Positions 23,646 to 39,851 of a DNA stretch of 64,000 nt are shown in pieces. The translations under genes and the position numbers were made by a program. A model generated the notes under the pieces. It saw nothing but the letters and a program-made list of their open reading frames with translations, was not told the DNA's origin and made no database searches. The stretch comes from Conus ventricosus (Eukaryota > Mollusca > Gastropoda > Neogastropoda > Conidae), in assembly GCA_018398815.1 (NCBI GenBank), contig CM031602.1, positions 100,507,511 to 100,571,510 on the forward strand, written 5' to 3'. The stretch's first letter is position 1, and the number at the start of each line of letters is the position of its first letter.

Positions 23646-24547
23646 ATGTGAATGAATGAAAATGACAAGCATATTATATGAAATGGCATGAAGACATGAT
23701 TACAGTAAAAGATGAGATGTGGGGTGGGGAAGACATACATGCAATGCAGCCAATCAATGGACGGGCAAGCACATCACCACTCCCCACTGTTGTACTGACT
23801 TCAACAATCAGCTGAACAGCGAAGAGCGAAGCTGCAGGATGCACACGGCAACTGCTGGATGGTTGTGTCTTTTGCTGGTGGGCACTGCAGTCATTCAGTG
23901 ATAAAGAAAAAAACAAACAAACCTCACCTCAATAATAACATGAAAAACTTAAATCACACAAACACAAAAGATCAAATTACATAGATACTGAGTGTTTATG
24001 GTATGGCCAGAGCAGACAAGCAAAAACGCTATCAAACATCTTCCTTGTGTGAAAGTTTTAACAAACGTACATTTCTGAACAGGGTTAAGAGAATCTAAAT
24101 ACCTTATTCAAACAGTTGTTCTGTCCAACGTTTCCCCATTTGTGTAGACGCACAATACAAAAGGTCTTGTATGATTACTGACAGAAAAAAAAACGCAGCG
24201 TAATTATCATAATAAAATTAACAGCTGAACATGGAACCAGAATGCTCCCTCAAAAACATCACGTGACCGTGATTAGGGGACAGAACTCTGTACTGCTGAA
24301 ATGATAATGACAATGACAAATGTCTTGGACATAAACAGATAGGAATAATGTTTTAAATACTGAAGGGAAGAAGAAAAGCAAAATTCAAAGTATCGGTTGC
24401 AGAATACTCGCTCTTCCTTTCAACGGAAATGGAAACGTTCCATGGCAATTTCTCTGAATAGGACCAGATGGTTAGACTATAGCATTGTATGTATATGAAC
24501 ACGGGGGATGTTGTCCTTTCTGAAAAAATGGGAGGCCCTTTACCCAT
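23646..24547. other. Unassigned sequence before gap
   Basis: AT-rich, no open frame longer than about 80 codons and no recognisable motif. It ends at the 1000-N gap. Confidence 0.4.
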
Positions 24548-25547
24548 NNNNNNNNNNNNNNNNNNNNNNNNNNNNNNNNNNNNNNNNNNNNNNNNNNNNN
24601 NNNNNNNNNNNNNNNNNNNNNNNNNNNNNNNNNNNNNNNNNNNNNNNNNNNNNNNNNNNNNNNNNNNNNNNNNNNNNNNNNNNNNNNNNNNNNNNNNNNN
24701 NNNNNNNNNNNNNNNNNNNNNNNNNNNNNNNNNNNNNNNNNNNNNNNNNNNNNNNNNNNNNNNNNNNNNNNNNNNNNNNNNNNNNNNNNNNNNNNNNNNN
24801 NNNNNNNNNNNNNNNNNNNNNNNNNNNNNNNNNNNNNNNNNNNNNNNNNNNNNNNNNNNNNNNNNNNNNNNNNNNNNNNNNNNNNNNNNNNNNNNNNNNN
24901 NNNNNNNNNNNNNNNNNNNNNNNNNNNNNNNNNNNNNNNNNNNNNNNNNNNNNNNNNNNNNNNNNNNNNNNNNNNNNNNNNNNNNNNNNNNNNNNNNNNN
25001 NNNNNNNNNNNNNNNNNNNNNNNNNNNNNNNNNNNNNNNNNNNNNNNNNNNNNNNNNNNNNNNNNNNNNNNNNNNNNNNNNNNNNNNNNNNNNNNNNNNN
25101 NNNNNNNNNNNNNNNNNNNNNNNNNNNNNNNNNNNNNNNNNNNNNNNNNNNNNNNNNNNNNNNNNNNNNNNNNNNNNNNNNNNNNNNNNNNNNNNNNNNN
25201 NNNNNNNNNNNNNNNNNNNNNNNNNNNNNNNNNNNNNNNNNNNNNNNNNNNNNNNNNNNNNNNNNNNNNNNNNNNNNNNNNNNNNNNNNNNNNNNNNNNN
25301 NNNNNNNNNNNNNNNNNNNNNNNNNNNNNNNNNNNNNNNNNNNNNNNNNNNNNNNNNNNNNNNNNNNNNNNNNNNNNNNNNNNNNNNNNNNNNNNNNNNN
25401 NNNNNNNNNNNNNNNNNNNNNNNNNNNNNNNNNNNNNNNNNNNNNNNNNNNNNNNNNNNNNNNNNNNNNNNNNNNNNNNNNNNNNNNNNNNNNNNNNNNN
25501 NNNNNNNNNNNNNNNNNNNNNNNNNNNNNNNNNNNNNNNNNNNNNNN
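24548..25547. other. 1000-N gap
   Basis: Exactly 1000 Ns; the long frames that cross it are meaningless. Confidence 0.99.
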
Positions 25548-25569
25548 CTAGGGGAAAAAGGGAAAAACA

Positions 25570-26920
<1,351 letters not shown>

Positions 26921-28560
26921 GTCGTATCTTAAACGTTTGACTCCGGTAGACAGGCATGCAGTAGGCCTCCGTTTATCTGAAATTCGTTCTCTGTATGTGT
27001 TTATTTCATTGTCTGAGGAAATTCGGTGGGGTGTGTATACTTTTTAGAATTTTAAAGTCAACATTAATCATAAAACAAAAAAATCAATGAAAGGAAAATC
27101 ACTTCATGAGTATTATCTTTGCGCAGAAATTTCTGTTTTTTGGTTCTGTGATTTTATTTTTCAGGAATGTAGCATTTCAATCATTTCTGTATTTTTTGAG
27201 GATAGATTGTAGTAGACCTGGTGAACAATCAAAATCTGCCAAAACATAGTGGGTTGCCCTTCATCATTTTGATCATTAGCAAAGTGTGATTAAGATGGGG
27301 GATTTTTTGCAAAAACCCTGCTTAAGACAAACATAGTGACGTGTGAAGACACCCCTCCCCAGGGCTGAGAAAATGAGCAGCTTTAACCCTGAGATGAAAA
27401 AGAGTGCCAGGCTTCCGTAGCTGTTTTCCCTCAATGCCAATTGAAGCTGGGCCCTGGGCGGCTGAAGACATCAGTGCAAAGGAGCGTGCAGAAAAAGATT
27501 GAGCTTTTAAGAATTCATGTTGCATTCACCCTGTTGAAGGTTTAGACGAAAACGGGGGAAAAAAATGCAGATTCGGAAGAGGCCTTTCCCTTCGGGGATT
27601 AAAGGGGAAATGTAAAATATGGTGAGGGAAGGGGGGGGTTTTTGAAAGGGTAGGTGGTGAGTAAGGAAATCCATTGGTTTACCGACCGACAAACTGACTT
27701 TAGTCGAGGGTAAGCAGCGAAGAAATTGATTTAAAGTCAGAAGTATGTTCATTACAGTCATCTTTTACCCCCCTCCCCTCCCCCCATTTTCCCTTTTGGA
27801 GAAAAAAAACAGAGAGAGAGGAGGACCCGAGGAGAGAGAGGAGGAGAGAGAGAGAGAGAGGGGGAGGAGAGAGGGAGGAGCGAGAGAGAGAGGGGAAAAG
27901 GGAGAGAGAGGGAGGAGGGGGGGAGAAGAGAGAGAACAGTAAAAATTGGTTCTGGAAAACCCAAAAACATCGAGTGGCCCCCTCCCCCTTTCCCCTTTCC
28001 CAAAAATTTCCAAAGCCTTCGGACAATGAACTTCCAGACACCCATGTTTTTTCAAATGCGTGCATGCCACACCAAAACCACACACCACACCACACCACAC
28101 CACACACACCACACACCACACACACCACACACACCCCCACACACCAGAAATGCTGTTTGCTGTGTACTCTTTACCCATCAATAAAGTCGCGTGGCAAAAC
28201 CAAAGTGTCGAAATGTCTGTTTTTGAAAGGCGTTCCATTACATAATGCCTTCACGCAAGCAGAGTGGCCCAAAGGCTTTCTGCGTTTCCCTAAAAACAGG
28301 ACATGGCTGATCGAAAGCCTGTGTGACTGACCTTACCAATGCATCGTGTGGGAAGAGGAGGTGTTGTGGGCGTGTGTTCTCGAAATCTAAATGGTGGGAG
28401 GTTGGGCCAAAATGGACGCGGTTTTCTGAGTCAGAAAGGGACGACAAATACACCCTGGGGTTTGCTCACGTCGTGAACCCAAGGGGATGGGGGGAGGTCT
28501 GTGATATATCAGGGAAATATAATACGGCCTTTAGAGAGGGTTGGCGCTTCTCTATTGATG
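26921..28560. other. Unassigned sequence with GA- and CA-rich patches
   Basis: GA-rich at 27800-27945 and CACAC-rich at 28078-28145. No gene recognised. Confidence 0.4.
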
Positions 28561-28575
28561 TAAAAAAAAAAAAAA

Positions 28576-28614
<39 letters not shown>

Positions 28615-28622
28615 CCACCCCC

Positions 28623-28653
<31 letters not shown>

Positions 28654-29160
28654 AAAAAAAAAAAAAAAAAACCCCCCCAAAAAAACCTTCTCCCCCCCTT
28701 TTTTTCTCTTTTTTTTTCTTTTTTCCTTTTCCCCTTTTTTCCTCCCTCTTCCCCCCCTTTCTTCCCCCCTTTCTCCCCCTTTCCCCCTTTTTTCCTCCTT
28801 CCCCTCCCCTCGGGGGCCCCTTTTTTTGGGGGGGGGCGGGCGTTTGGGGGGCGCAAGGGGCCCCAAACGGGGCACCCTTTTTACACCCAAAACAAAACCA
28901 CACACAAACACCACACAAAAAACCCAAAATTTTTAAAAAAAACAAAACACACACACCCCCCAAAAAAAAAAAAAAAAAAAACCACACAACACAAAACACA
29001 AAACCACCACCCACCCCCAAAGGGTCACCGGGGAACATTTTTTTAAACCAAGTCCCCTTCCCTCCAAAAAAGACTTTTTTTTTTTAAAAAAATTTTTAAA
29101 TTTTTTTAAAATTTATTTTTTATTTTTTTTTAAAATTAAAAAATGGAATTTTCTTTTCCC
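28561..29160. other. Homopolymer-dominated low-quality sequence
   Basis: Successive runs of A, C, A, T and C, each 5-35 bases, dominate. The composition is incompatible with coding or normal intergenic DNA and points to consensus failure. Confidence 0.8.
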
Positions 29161-29639
29161 AACCGGAAAACTGGATGAATTTTTTTTTGCGATGCTAAAG
29201 ATAGATGGAAACGTTTTAAAACATTTGAAAAGGCAAGGAGGAAAAACCTTTGTTAAGGCGGACGGGTTTTTAATCTGGTACCCTTTTGTTGTTCCCTCTG
29301 GGCTGGGGTAAGGGGTTTTTCTCTGTGACTATTTTCGGGGTCTTCGAATTAATTTCAAAGCATTTGAAAGGGTAAATCATAGTTTGAAGGGGACCCCCGA
29401 TCCCTCCCTGCTTTTCAACCTTTTTTTAAATGGAGAAAGGTTGGGAATTTAAATTCGTCTGTGGGACCGGGAGTTTGAATCGATTTTAGTCATCAACTGG
29501 TTTTAAAGTTTGGAAACTGAGGAGTTTGCCTTTTAAATAGATTCTTATTTTGTTTTTAATTAAATAATTTTTAATTTTTGACATATTTTTAATTTCCTTT
29601 GTTTTTCACACGAAATAGTTTTTTTCCTTTGTTTCCAAT

Positions 29640-31090
29640 TAAATAAAAACCCTTCTTACAATGTTTTTTCAAATACCCTTCTTCCCTTGTTTTTAATACG
29701 AGAATCCCTCCCTTGTTTCCCCCCAATTACATTTTTTTTTTTCCCTACTATTTTCCTCTTTTTTGTTTTTTAAATCCCAATACCCCTTTTCCCCCCCTTG
29801 TTTTTCCCTAAAAATTTCCTCCCTTTTTTGACAATCCAATTTTTTCCTCCTACTTGTTTTACTTAAAATAGGCATCCCTTATTTTTTTTAAACTCCAATA
29901 GATCCTTTTTCCCTTGTTTTTCACCAACAATCCATCCCTCCTCTTGTTACACAAACCAGCATCTTCACTTGTTTTTCCCCTTCCAATAGATCCCTCCCTT
30001 TTTTTTCACAAAAATAGATTTTATTCCTTTTTTCCCCTTACAATACTTTCCCTTGTTTTTCCATCCAATATTCTCTCCCCTTTTTTCCCAACTCCCAATT
30101 ATTCCTTCCCCTCCTTTTTTTCCATTAAATTTACATCCTCCCTCCTTTTTTTTCCCCAACCAATATCACCCTTCCCTTGTTAAAACCCCAATCATCCTCT
30201 CCTCCTTGTTTCACACTACCAATATCATCTCCCTACCTTTTTTGCACATTTCCAATTGCCCCTCCCCTCCCTGTTTTTCATACCAAATTTCTCTCCAAAC
30301 CTTTTTTTCCACTACCAAAGCATCTCTCCTACCTTGTTTTTCACACTCCCAATAAACCTCTTACCTGTTACATCCAATGTTTCTCTCCTCCTTTGTTTTT
30401 CACCCCCATTACCCCCCTCTCCTACCTTGTTACACAAAAAGATCCCCCAAAATTGTTTAACTCCAAATTTGATCCTCCTACTTGTTTCCATCCCAAATTA
30501 GCTTTCCTCCCTTTTTTTCACACTACCAATGCATCTCTCCACTTTTTTTCACACTAAAAAGACCCTTCCTACTTGTTTACACTACCATTTTCCTCCCACC
30601 TTGGTTTTCACATCAAAGATCCTCTCCTACTTTTTTTTCCCTCCTTTCACCCTTCCTACTTTTTTTCACACTCAATGACCCTCCCCCCTTGTTTCCATAC
30701 CTTTTCATCCCCCCCCCTACCTTGTTTTTTTCCCCCCCAACCAATGATCCCTCCTCTTTTTTTCACACTCCAATGATCCTTCTACTTTTTTTTCACACTA
30801 CCAATAGACCTCCCCACATTTTTTCACATCCAATCCCATTCTCCTCCCTTGTTTTTTACACTCAATAGCTCCTCCCCTACTTTTTTTTTCACTACCATGC
30901 TTCTTCCTACTTGTTTCACATGCAATAGTCCTCCCCTACCTTGTTTCCCACTACAATAGATCCTCTCCACCTTGGGGTTTTCCATCCAATAGCCTCTCCT
31001 CCCTTGTTTCCCCAAATAGCATCCTCCCCTACCTTTTTTTTTCAAATCCAATAGCATCTTCCCTACCTTTTTTCACACTCCAATCCCAAT
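29640..31090. repeat. Degraded ~35 bp T/C-rich minisatellite
   Basis: A unit resembling TTTTTCACACTACCAATAGA followed by TCCTCTCCTACCTTG recurs for about 1.4 kb with many apparent base losses. Roughly 40 units are implied by length. Confidence 0.7.
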
Positions 31091-31859
31091 ACAGTTTTTT
31101 CCCTCATTGATTTGTTTGGGGAATTGAATCAATTTTCAACGCTTTTAACAAAGGTAAAAATTAATTTTGAGAGGAATGTTATTCTGTAGCCCTCGCCCCT
31201 CCCTTACTCCCCCCAACCTTACTCCCCGCTCCCCCCCTGTTTTCCCTTTTTTTAATGGAATGAACATTTTGCTTTGGTCTTGGCTTGCTCTTAAGTTGAT
31301 GTTTGGATGAAAAAGATGCAGGCGTAGGAAAATATTTGTGGATTGTTGTGCAAATTTGGCAAAAAAATTTTGGGTTTCCCCAAATAAAATTATTAAAAGA
31401 GGGGAAATAACCAGGATCCCCGATGGTTGAAAAAAATCGCCAAGTGTACTGATCTTCATTTACATCACTACCCAGCGTGGCATGATGGTTTTGATGGAGA
31501 AGACACTCGGGGGAAGTGACCCCCTTCCAAATCGTTTTGCAATGAATGAAGATATAACCAAATGGAAGAATTGTGGATAAAATCCCCAAAATTTAAACCC
31601 TAAAAATTGCAATTGGGGACTTTCATTACTTTTTTTCTCATGTGTATTAAAACCATTAACAATGAAAAATGATTGAGACAGATGATATGTTTAAAGCATG
31701 TGACTACAAATAGAGAAAAAAAAGACTGCAGTTTCTCCCATCAGGACAAACTATTCACGCTTCCTCACCCCGCCCCCGCGACATGGTCCTCTAAAAATGC
31801 AGAAGCAACAACCTGACCCCGGAAAATCGTCGTTTTTTTGATTACCACACCGGGAAAAA
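31091..31859. other. Unassigned sequence
   Basis: No gene or repeat unit recognised between two minisatellites. Confidence 0.35.
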
Positions 31860-32350
31860 CCCAGAATCAATGTTTGTGCATGACAGGCCATCTTTCCCCC
31901 AACCCGGGAAATCCCCGAATCAAGTTTTTGGGATGAAGTCCCTCTTTCCCAAAACCCGGAAATCCCCAATCAAAGTTTGTGATGACGTCCCATCTTTCCC
32001 CCACCCGGGGAAAACCAGAATCAATGTTTGGCATGACAGTCCCTCTTTCCCCAAGCGGAAATCCCAAAAAATTTTTTTGCATGACAGTCCCATCTTTCTT
32101 TCCCCACCCGGGAAATCCCCAAACAATGTTTGTGCATGACTCCATTTTCCCCCCAGCGGGAAACCCCGAATCAATGTTTGTGCATAAACGTCCCTCTTTC
32201 CCCCCAGCGGGAAAATCCCCAATTAATGTTTTTGGCTGACAGGGCCCAAACTTTCCCACACCCGGGAAATCCCGAATCAATGTTTGGGGCATGACGTCCC
32301 CTCTTTCCCACAGGGAATCCCGAATCAAGTTTTGGGATGGGGCCATCTTT
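31860..32350. repeat. ~53 bp minisatellite
   Basis: About nine units of the form CATGACAGTCCCATCTTTCC then CCACCCGGGAAATCCC and GAATCAATGTTTG are seen, with many indels. The period shows as about 18 residues in minus-strand frames. Confidence 0.8.
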
Positions 32351-34700
32351 TCCCCCTTTTGCCTGCCCCGGGTTTGGGAACAGGAGGGTTTTGTGTGATG
32401 CAAGGGGGAGAGAACGTTTTCTTTTGTCCTTTAAAAAAAAACCGTTTATCTCATCATGTTTGGCCCGAGGTCGTTTGAGTTTGAATTAAAACCCTGTCAA
32501 GGGGATGTGACGAAAAAAACCTTTGGTTTTGAAAAAGGCGTGACGTTTGGTGTTTTAGTGTCTCTTTTTTAACATTTTTTTAGCCTTTGTCACCAAATTC
32601 TTTTCGACTAAAATACTTTCTCCCAAAGAGCCCCCCCCCCCCCATAAAAGTTTGAAAAAATTACTTTTAAGGCATGGCACAGTTGAAAACCTACGGCTAA
32701 AGCCACGTGTTCAAACCCTTGCATTTCGTGCCCAATGATTAAATTATTGCTAGAAATAGTAGTGGCCGTTGCTTGGTTTTGACGAATGTTTTGTTTATCT
32801 TTAAATGTTGTACCCACAGAGAAAAAAAGAAAAAGAGAAGAGAAAAAATCCACTTTTTCACCGTACACACTTTCTTAAAGGAAAAAAAATAAAAAGGAGG
32901 AGGGAGAAACACACCACCACACACACACACACACACAACACACACACACACACCACACACACTACACACACCCCCCCCCCCCACCCCCAAAAACCCCCAC
33001 ACACACACACCACCCAACACACACACCCACTCACACACACACGCACGCCGCAACAGCACGCAGCACGCACGCAGGGACGCACGCAAACACAAAACACACA
33101 AACACACCCCCACACGCACGGCGCGCGCAAGCACGCACGCACGCACGACGCCGGCGTCGCCCCGCGCCCCCCACCACCACCACACACACAACACACACCA
33201 AAAACACCACACACACCCCACCACACACACCAACAACACACTCTCTTCTCTCTCTTTCTCTCTCTCTCTTCTCTCTCCCCCCCACACACACACACACACC
33301 CCCACACACCACACACACAACACACACAAACCCACACACACACACACCAAACACGTGCAGTCCCTTTTTCGGTTTTTGCGATAGACAAAATACAGGCACA
33401 GCGCAGCAACACAGACGGAACCCTATAAGGAGGCGGGCGGCAGCAGACAAAGAAAAAACGGTACCAAAGGCATCCAGACAGAAAAAGGTGACGAAACAGG
33501 AAACTTGGAACAAAATTTAAAAATAAAATCCCCATTGAAGAAGTCAACAGCCCCCCCCGCCCTTTTGGGTGTGAAGAACCATTCACAGACAAGAAAGAAC
33601 GATCCAAACCAGAGGGGCCTGGGGAGACCACAGACCTCCACCATGGTGGAACAGGGGCCCCGATCTTTTCCCGCAACCCCTGACTGAATTTCCCTTCCTG
33701 GTTTCCCTTTTCTCTGTCGTGTTCATTATGCCCAAGGTATGGGTTTGTTGAAGATTCAGGGTCAAATGTTTTTGTGAAATTCTCTTCTCTCTCTTCCCCC
33801 TCTCTTTCTCTCTCCTTCTTCTTCTTTCTCTTCTCTCTCTGATAGAAAAGAAAAAGGCAACATTCCAAAATACATAACATCTGATACCGCCAAAAGAGGT
33901 TGGTGGGGGGAGGGAAGGGCACAGACACGCACACAAATAGCAGAAAAAGGGGTTTCAGAAAAAGCCCTTTGAGAAAGGGGATGAACAGCGGACACACAAA
34001 AGGGGCCCTAATAGCTGGACGGGGGGAAAGCAGTAATTCCCTTAGAAGGGGGGTTTAAGCAGAACACAAAAAAAAACACCGCAGAGACAGAGGATTTACG
34101 TAAAGACGGCAGGCAAGCCAAAAAAAAGTTTATCCAACTTGTATCCAGCAAAGTAACCCTAAAAAACTTTCCCTTTAATTTCGAAGGGATATTCGACCAA
34201 AAGACCATAAAAGCCTTTAAACGTCCCATTGAAGCCGGGGACGTCAGCACAACACAGCTCTCTGGCCCCTTGACATAAACCATTCATCAGACGAGAACAA
34301 ACAGATCCAAACCGTAGAGCCCCGGGGGGGACCACGCTCCCCCGGTGGAAAAGGTCTTGATCTTCCCGCGTCATGATCAATTTTCCCCTTCCGTGGGTTT
34401 TCCCAAAAATTGTCAATTTTCATTACAGCAACGTTTGGATTTGTTAAAGGTTTCAGGCTTTTCCCTGAAACGGAAATGAAGGTGACCCATTCTTTTCAAA
34501 AAGCCCGTAAAAAAAATCTTTTTTTATCGAAAAGCAAATAATATTACAAAAAGGTTGAGGAAGACCCTTTCCCCCACTCTTCTCCCCCACAATAAAAAAA
34601 GAAAAGGCCCCGCCCCTTTTGGTTGTCTGTCTGTCTGTCTGTCTCTCGGTCTGTCTGTCGGTTTGTCTTCTTTTCTTCTCTCTCTCCTCTCTCCCCTCTC
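32351..34700. other. Low-complexity and unassigned sequence
   Basis: CA-rich blocks at 32910-33360 with CT-rich interruptions, otherwise low-quality sequence. No supported gene. Confidence 0.4.
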
Positions 34701-34709
34701 TCTCTCTCT

Positions 34710-35540
34710 CTCTCTCACACACAACCACACCCCACCAACCAAAACAACACACAACCAAAAAAAACCCCACACAACACACCAAAACACAGACACACACACA
34801 GACCAACACAAAAACACCACACAACACAGACAACAACACCACCAAAACAACCCACCACACCACACCACCACACACACACAACAAACACCACCCCACAACA
34901 CAGAAAAAAACACACACCACCACACACACCCACACAAACAAAAACACAAAACACACAACAACACCCAACCCCCACACAAACCAAAACCAAGACACACCAA
35001 AACACACACAAACCCCAACACACCCCACACACACACCCCACCACCCCCCCACACCCACACACACACACACACACACACCCAAAACACCCCACACACCACA
35101 ACACACACCACACACACACACACACAACACACCCCACACACACACACACACCCCCACACACACAACACACCCAAAACACACAAAAAAAATCAAAACACCC
35201 ACCCCCCACACACACACAACCCCACACACACCACACAACCACCACAAAAAACACACACCAAACACCAAAAGACAACAAAAACACCACAAAACAGAACACA
35301 CAACACACCACCCCACACACCACACACACCACAACACACACCACAAAAACAAACACACAGAAACACACCACACAACCACACACAAAACCCCCACACACAC
35401 ACACACAACACACACACACACAAAAATAAAACCCCCCAAAACCCAAAACAAAAACAACCCAACAAAAAAAAAACCAAACAAAACCCCACACACCACACAC
35501 AAATAAAAAACCACACACAAACCACCCAAATAACAAAAAA
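34710..35540 (+). repeat. ~830 bp almost exclusively C/A tract
   Basis: Nearly all bases are C or A, mostly degenerate CACA with runs of A and C. The long histidine/threonine/proline frames, and cysteine/valine frames on the other strand, follow from this. Confidence 0.85.
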
Positions 35541-37946
<2,406 letters not shown>

Positions 37947-38059
37947 ACCCCACACACACACACACACACACAGGTTACACGACGATGCGACCACCAGTCT
38001 AGTTCATCTGACATCGCAGACTGCTCGCAAAACGGTTCTTTGGGGATCATTGTGTCAAA

Positions 38060-39072
38060 GTGGTGTACAGTGAGATGGAGTACTTGCCTTGGGACAATCC
38101 TGATAACATCGTCAGTGCAGAAGTGGAGAAAATTGCTCGTCAACTCCAGTACAATGTATTAGGCGTGCTCTTTCTGATTGGTGGTCCAGCGAACGTCATC
38201 AACTTGCTGGTCTTTTACAAGCAGAGTCTGCAACATCGTCTTCACCTGTGTCTGTTTGCTTTGTCCTTAAGTGACCTGCTGCTTCTGGTTTATTTCACGT
38301 TTGCTTATGGTGAACAACTGCATATACAGTTCACTACAAAAGAACAGTTCGGTCCATAACAACGTTCATATTCAACTACAATTTAGGAGGTTTTGCCGCC
38401 TGTGTGAATGTTTCTAGCATCATATCAGCCATTATTGCGACAGAGAGGTGTCTTTGTGTTTTGACCCAATCAAATTCCGACATTTGTTACGTACACGCAC
38501 GATGGCAGTTATTATCATTGTCGTTTACATTGTGGTACTGGGTCTCTTTGTTTTAGTGGGTTTTCGATATCGTGTCAACTGTATTTATGATCCCTCATCT
38601 GGAGAGGTAATCACAACGTTTGTTGAAGGAAAATTTTACAAAGCTCATAAGAAATTCATCGACTACTTGGATGCTGCCATATATGGCGGTGGTCTTCCTG
38701 GTATAGTGCTGATCAACAATACTGACGATTGTGAAATTACGTCAGATTGTGACGTGGTGATCGGAAGCTTCCTCGTCAATATCCACCAGTGAACTGGCAC
38801 TGACCAAGATGCTGGTGGTGAATTCCATCTTGTTCATTGTCTGCTTCTCGCCTGACGCTCTCAACCACCTTACCAGGCACTTCATTCCAGAAATGAGGTC
38901 TGGGGGGCGCTATCACAATTTTTTCTTAACAGTTCTATGGCTCAGGGATACCTTTGCGTTTTTCAATGCATCACTGAATATTTGTGTATATTATGCCATG
39001 GGGTCTCATTACAGGAGACCTTTTGGTTGCTGTTTGGCAGACATGTCATCAGTAAGCACAAAACAAACATGA
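38060..39072 (+). CDS. Class A (rhodopsin-family) G-protein-coupled receptor, frameshifted
   Basis: Seven hydrophobic segments can be placed in order: TM1 around NVLGVLFLIGG; TM2 with LSLSDLLLL holding the conserved aspartate; TM3 ending ATERC in place of the usual DRY box; TM4 from MAVIIIVVYIVV; TM5 near YLDAAIYGGGLPG; TM6 with FIVCFSPD in place of CWxP; TM7 with NASLNICVYY in place of NPxxY, followed by a short helix-8-like SHYRRPF. Total length would be about 325 residues in a single exon. The frame is broken near 38350 and 38458 and at least twice between 38705 and 38800. Because the neighbourhood is error-prone these may be assembly errors. Divergent DRY and NPxxY motifs and a single exon fit lophotrochozoan chemoreceptor-type families, but a neuropeptide receptor is possible. 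Start may be 38060 or the ATG at 38075. It would sit in the plasma membrane. Confidence 0.8.
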
Positions 39073-39600
39073 ACTACAGTTAAAAGAAACACAAAAATCC
39101 GATCAAAACTGAATTTATATTGAAGAATATATGGTTTGATATTGTGCGTGTCAGGTCCTTTGTTCAAGTGATTATCTTCCTCAGGTGGAATATATGTCTG
39201 TTGGCGTTAGTTAGTTTGTTTCTCCCTTAGCAGGAACATGTAAAAACAAACAAATGTAGAAATAAATAGACAAACAAACAGAGAGGAAAAAGACACAAAT
39301 GAAACCAAAAGCGATTTTCATCAACTTGATGTTACGAAGAAGTGCGATCCAGTGTAAAGCTTTATACACTGGGCCAAAGTCACGGTGTGCAGTTGGATTA
39401 ATGGCTTATCCTGGATTGTTCCTGACTGATCTTTCTCTCTACAGTATCACAAAGATTCGTCAGATATGTTTTAAGTCGTAATGTAGAGCGATTCCCTTAT
39501 TTCAAAGTGACATCATTTGTCATTTCTCGTGGAAGTGAAGACTGATTGAATTAAACAGATCTAGTTGCAAAGTGAGACGACTGCAAGCGGAAATCTACAC
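39073..39600. other. Unassigned sequence downstream of the receptor
   Basis: AT-rich, short frames only. It may contain the 3' untranslated region of the receptor. Confidence 0.35.
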
Positions 39601-39603
39601 AAA

Positions 39604-39851
39604 TCTTAAATAAATGTCAGCGAACCGCTCAGAGAAACGTGGACAAACGAGTCACAAGACAAAACGTTTTCATTCAACGCCTACCTTGCGCTGAAGAGAC
39701 CAAAGCTAAGTCGCAAACTCGTTCATTTTCGTTGTCCTATTTGTTTGTGTCTTACCTGAAGAAGACCTAAGAGGTCGAAACGCGTCATGTTTTGTCTTGT
39801 GATTCGTTTGTCCACGTTTTTCTTAGCGGTTTGCTAACATTTATTTAAGAT
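39604..39851. repeat. Fold-back repeat carrying a Penelope-type terminus
   Basis: Arms 39604-39664 and 39789-39851 are inverted copies over about 62 bases (TCTTAAATAAATGT at the outer edge, GACAAACGA-TCACAAGACA inside). The right half contains CCTGAAGAAGACC, AAGAGGTCGAAACGCGTC, the same block seen on the minus strand at 41400-41480 and 51233-51312. That block is typical of Penelope-like element ends. Confidence 0.65.

Noticed and set aside
32739..33997. Cysteine/valine-rich frames of up to 379 codons
   Set aside because: Generated by CA/GT-rich low-quality sequence.
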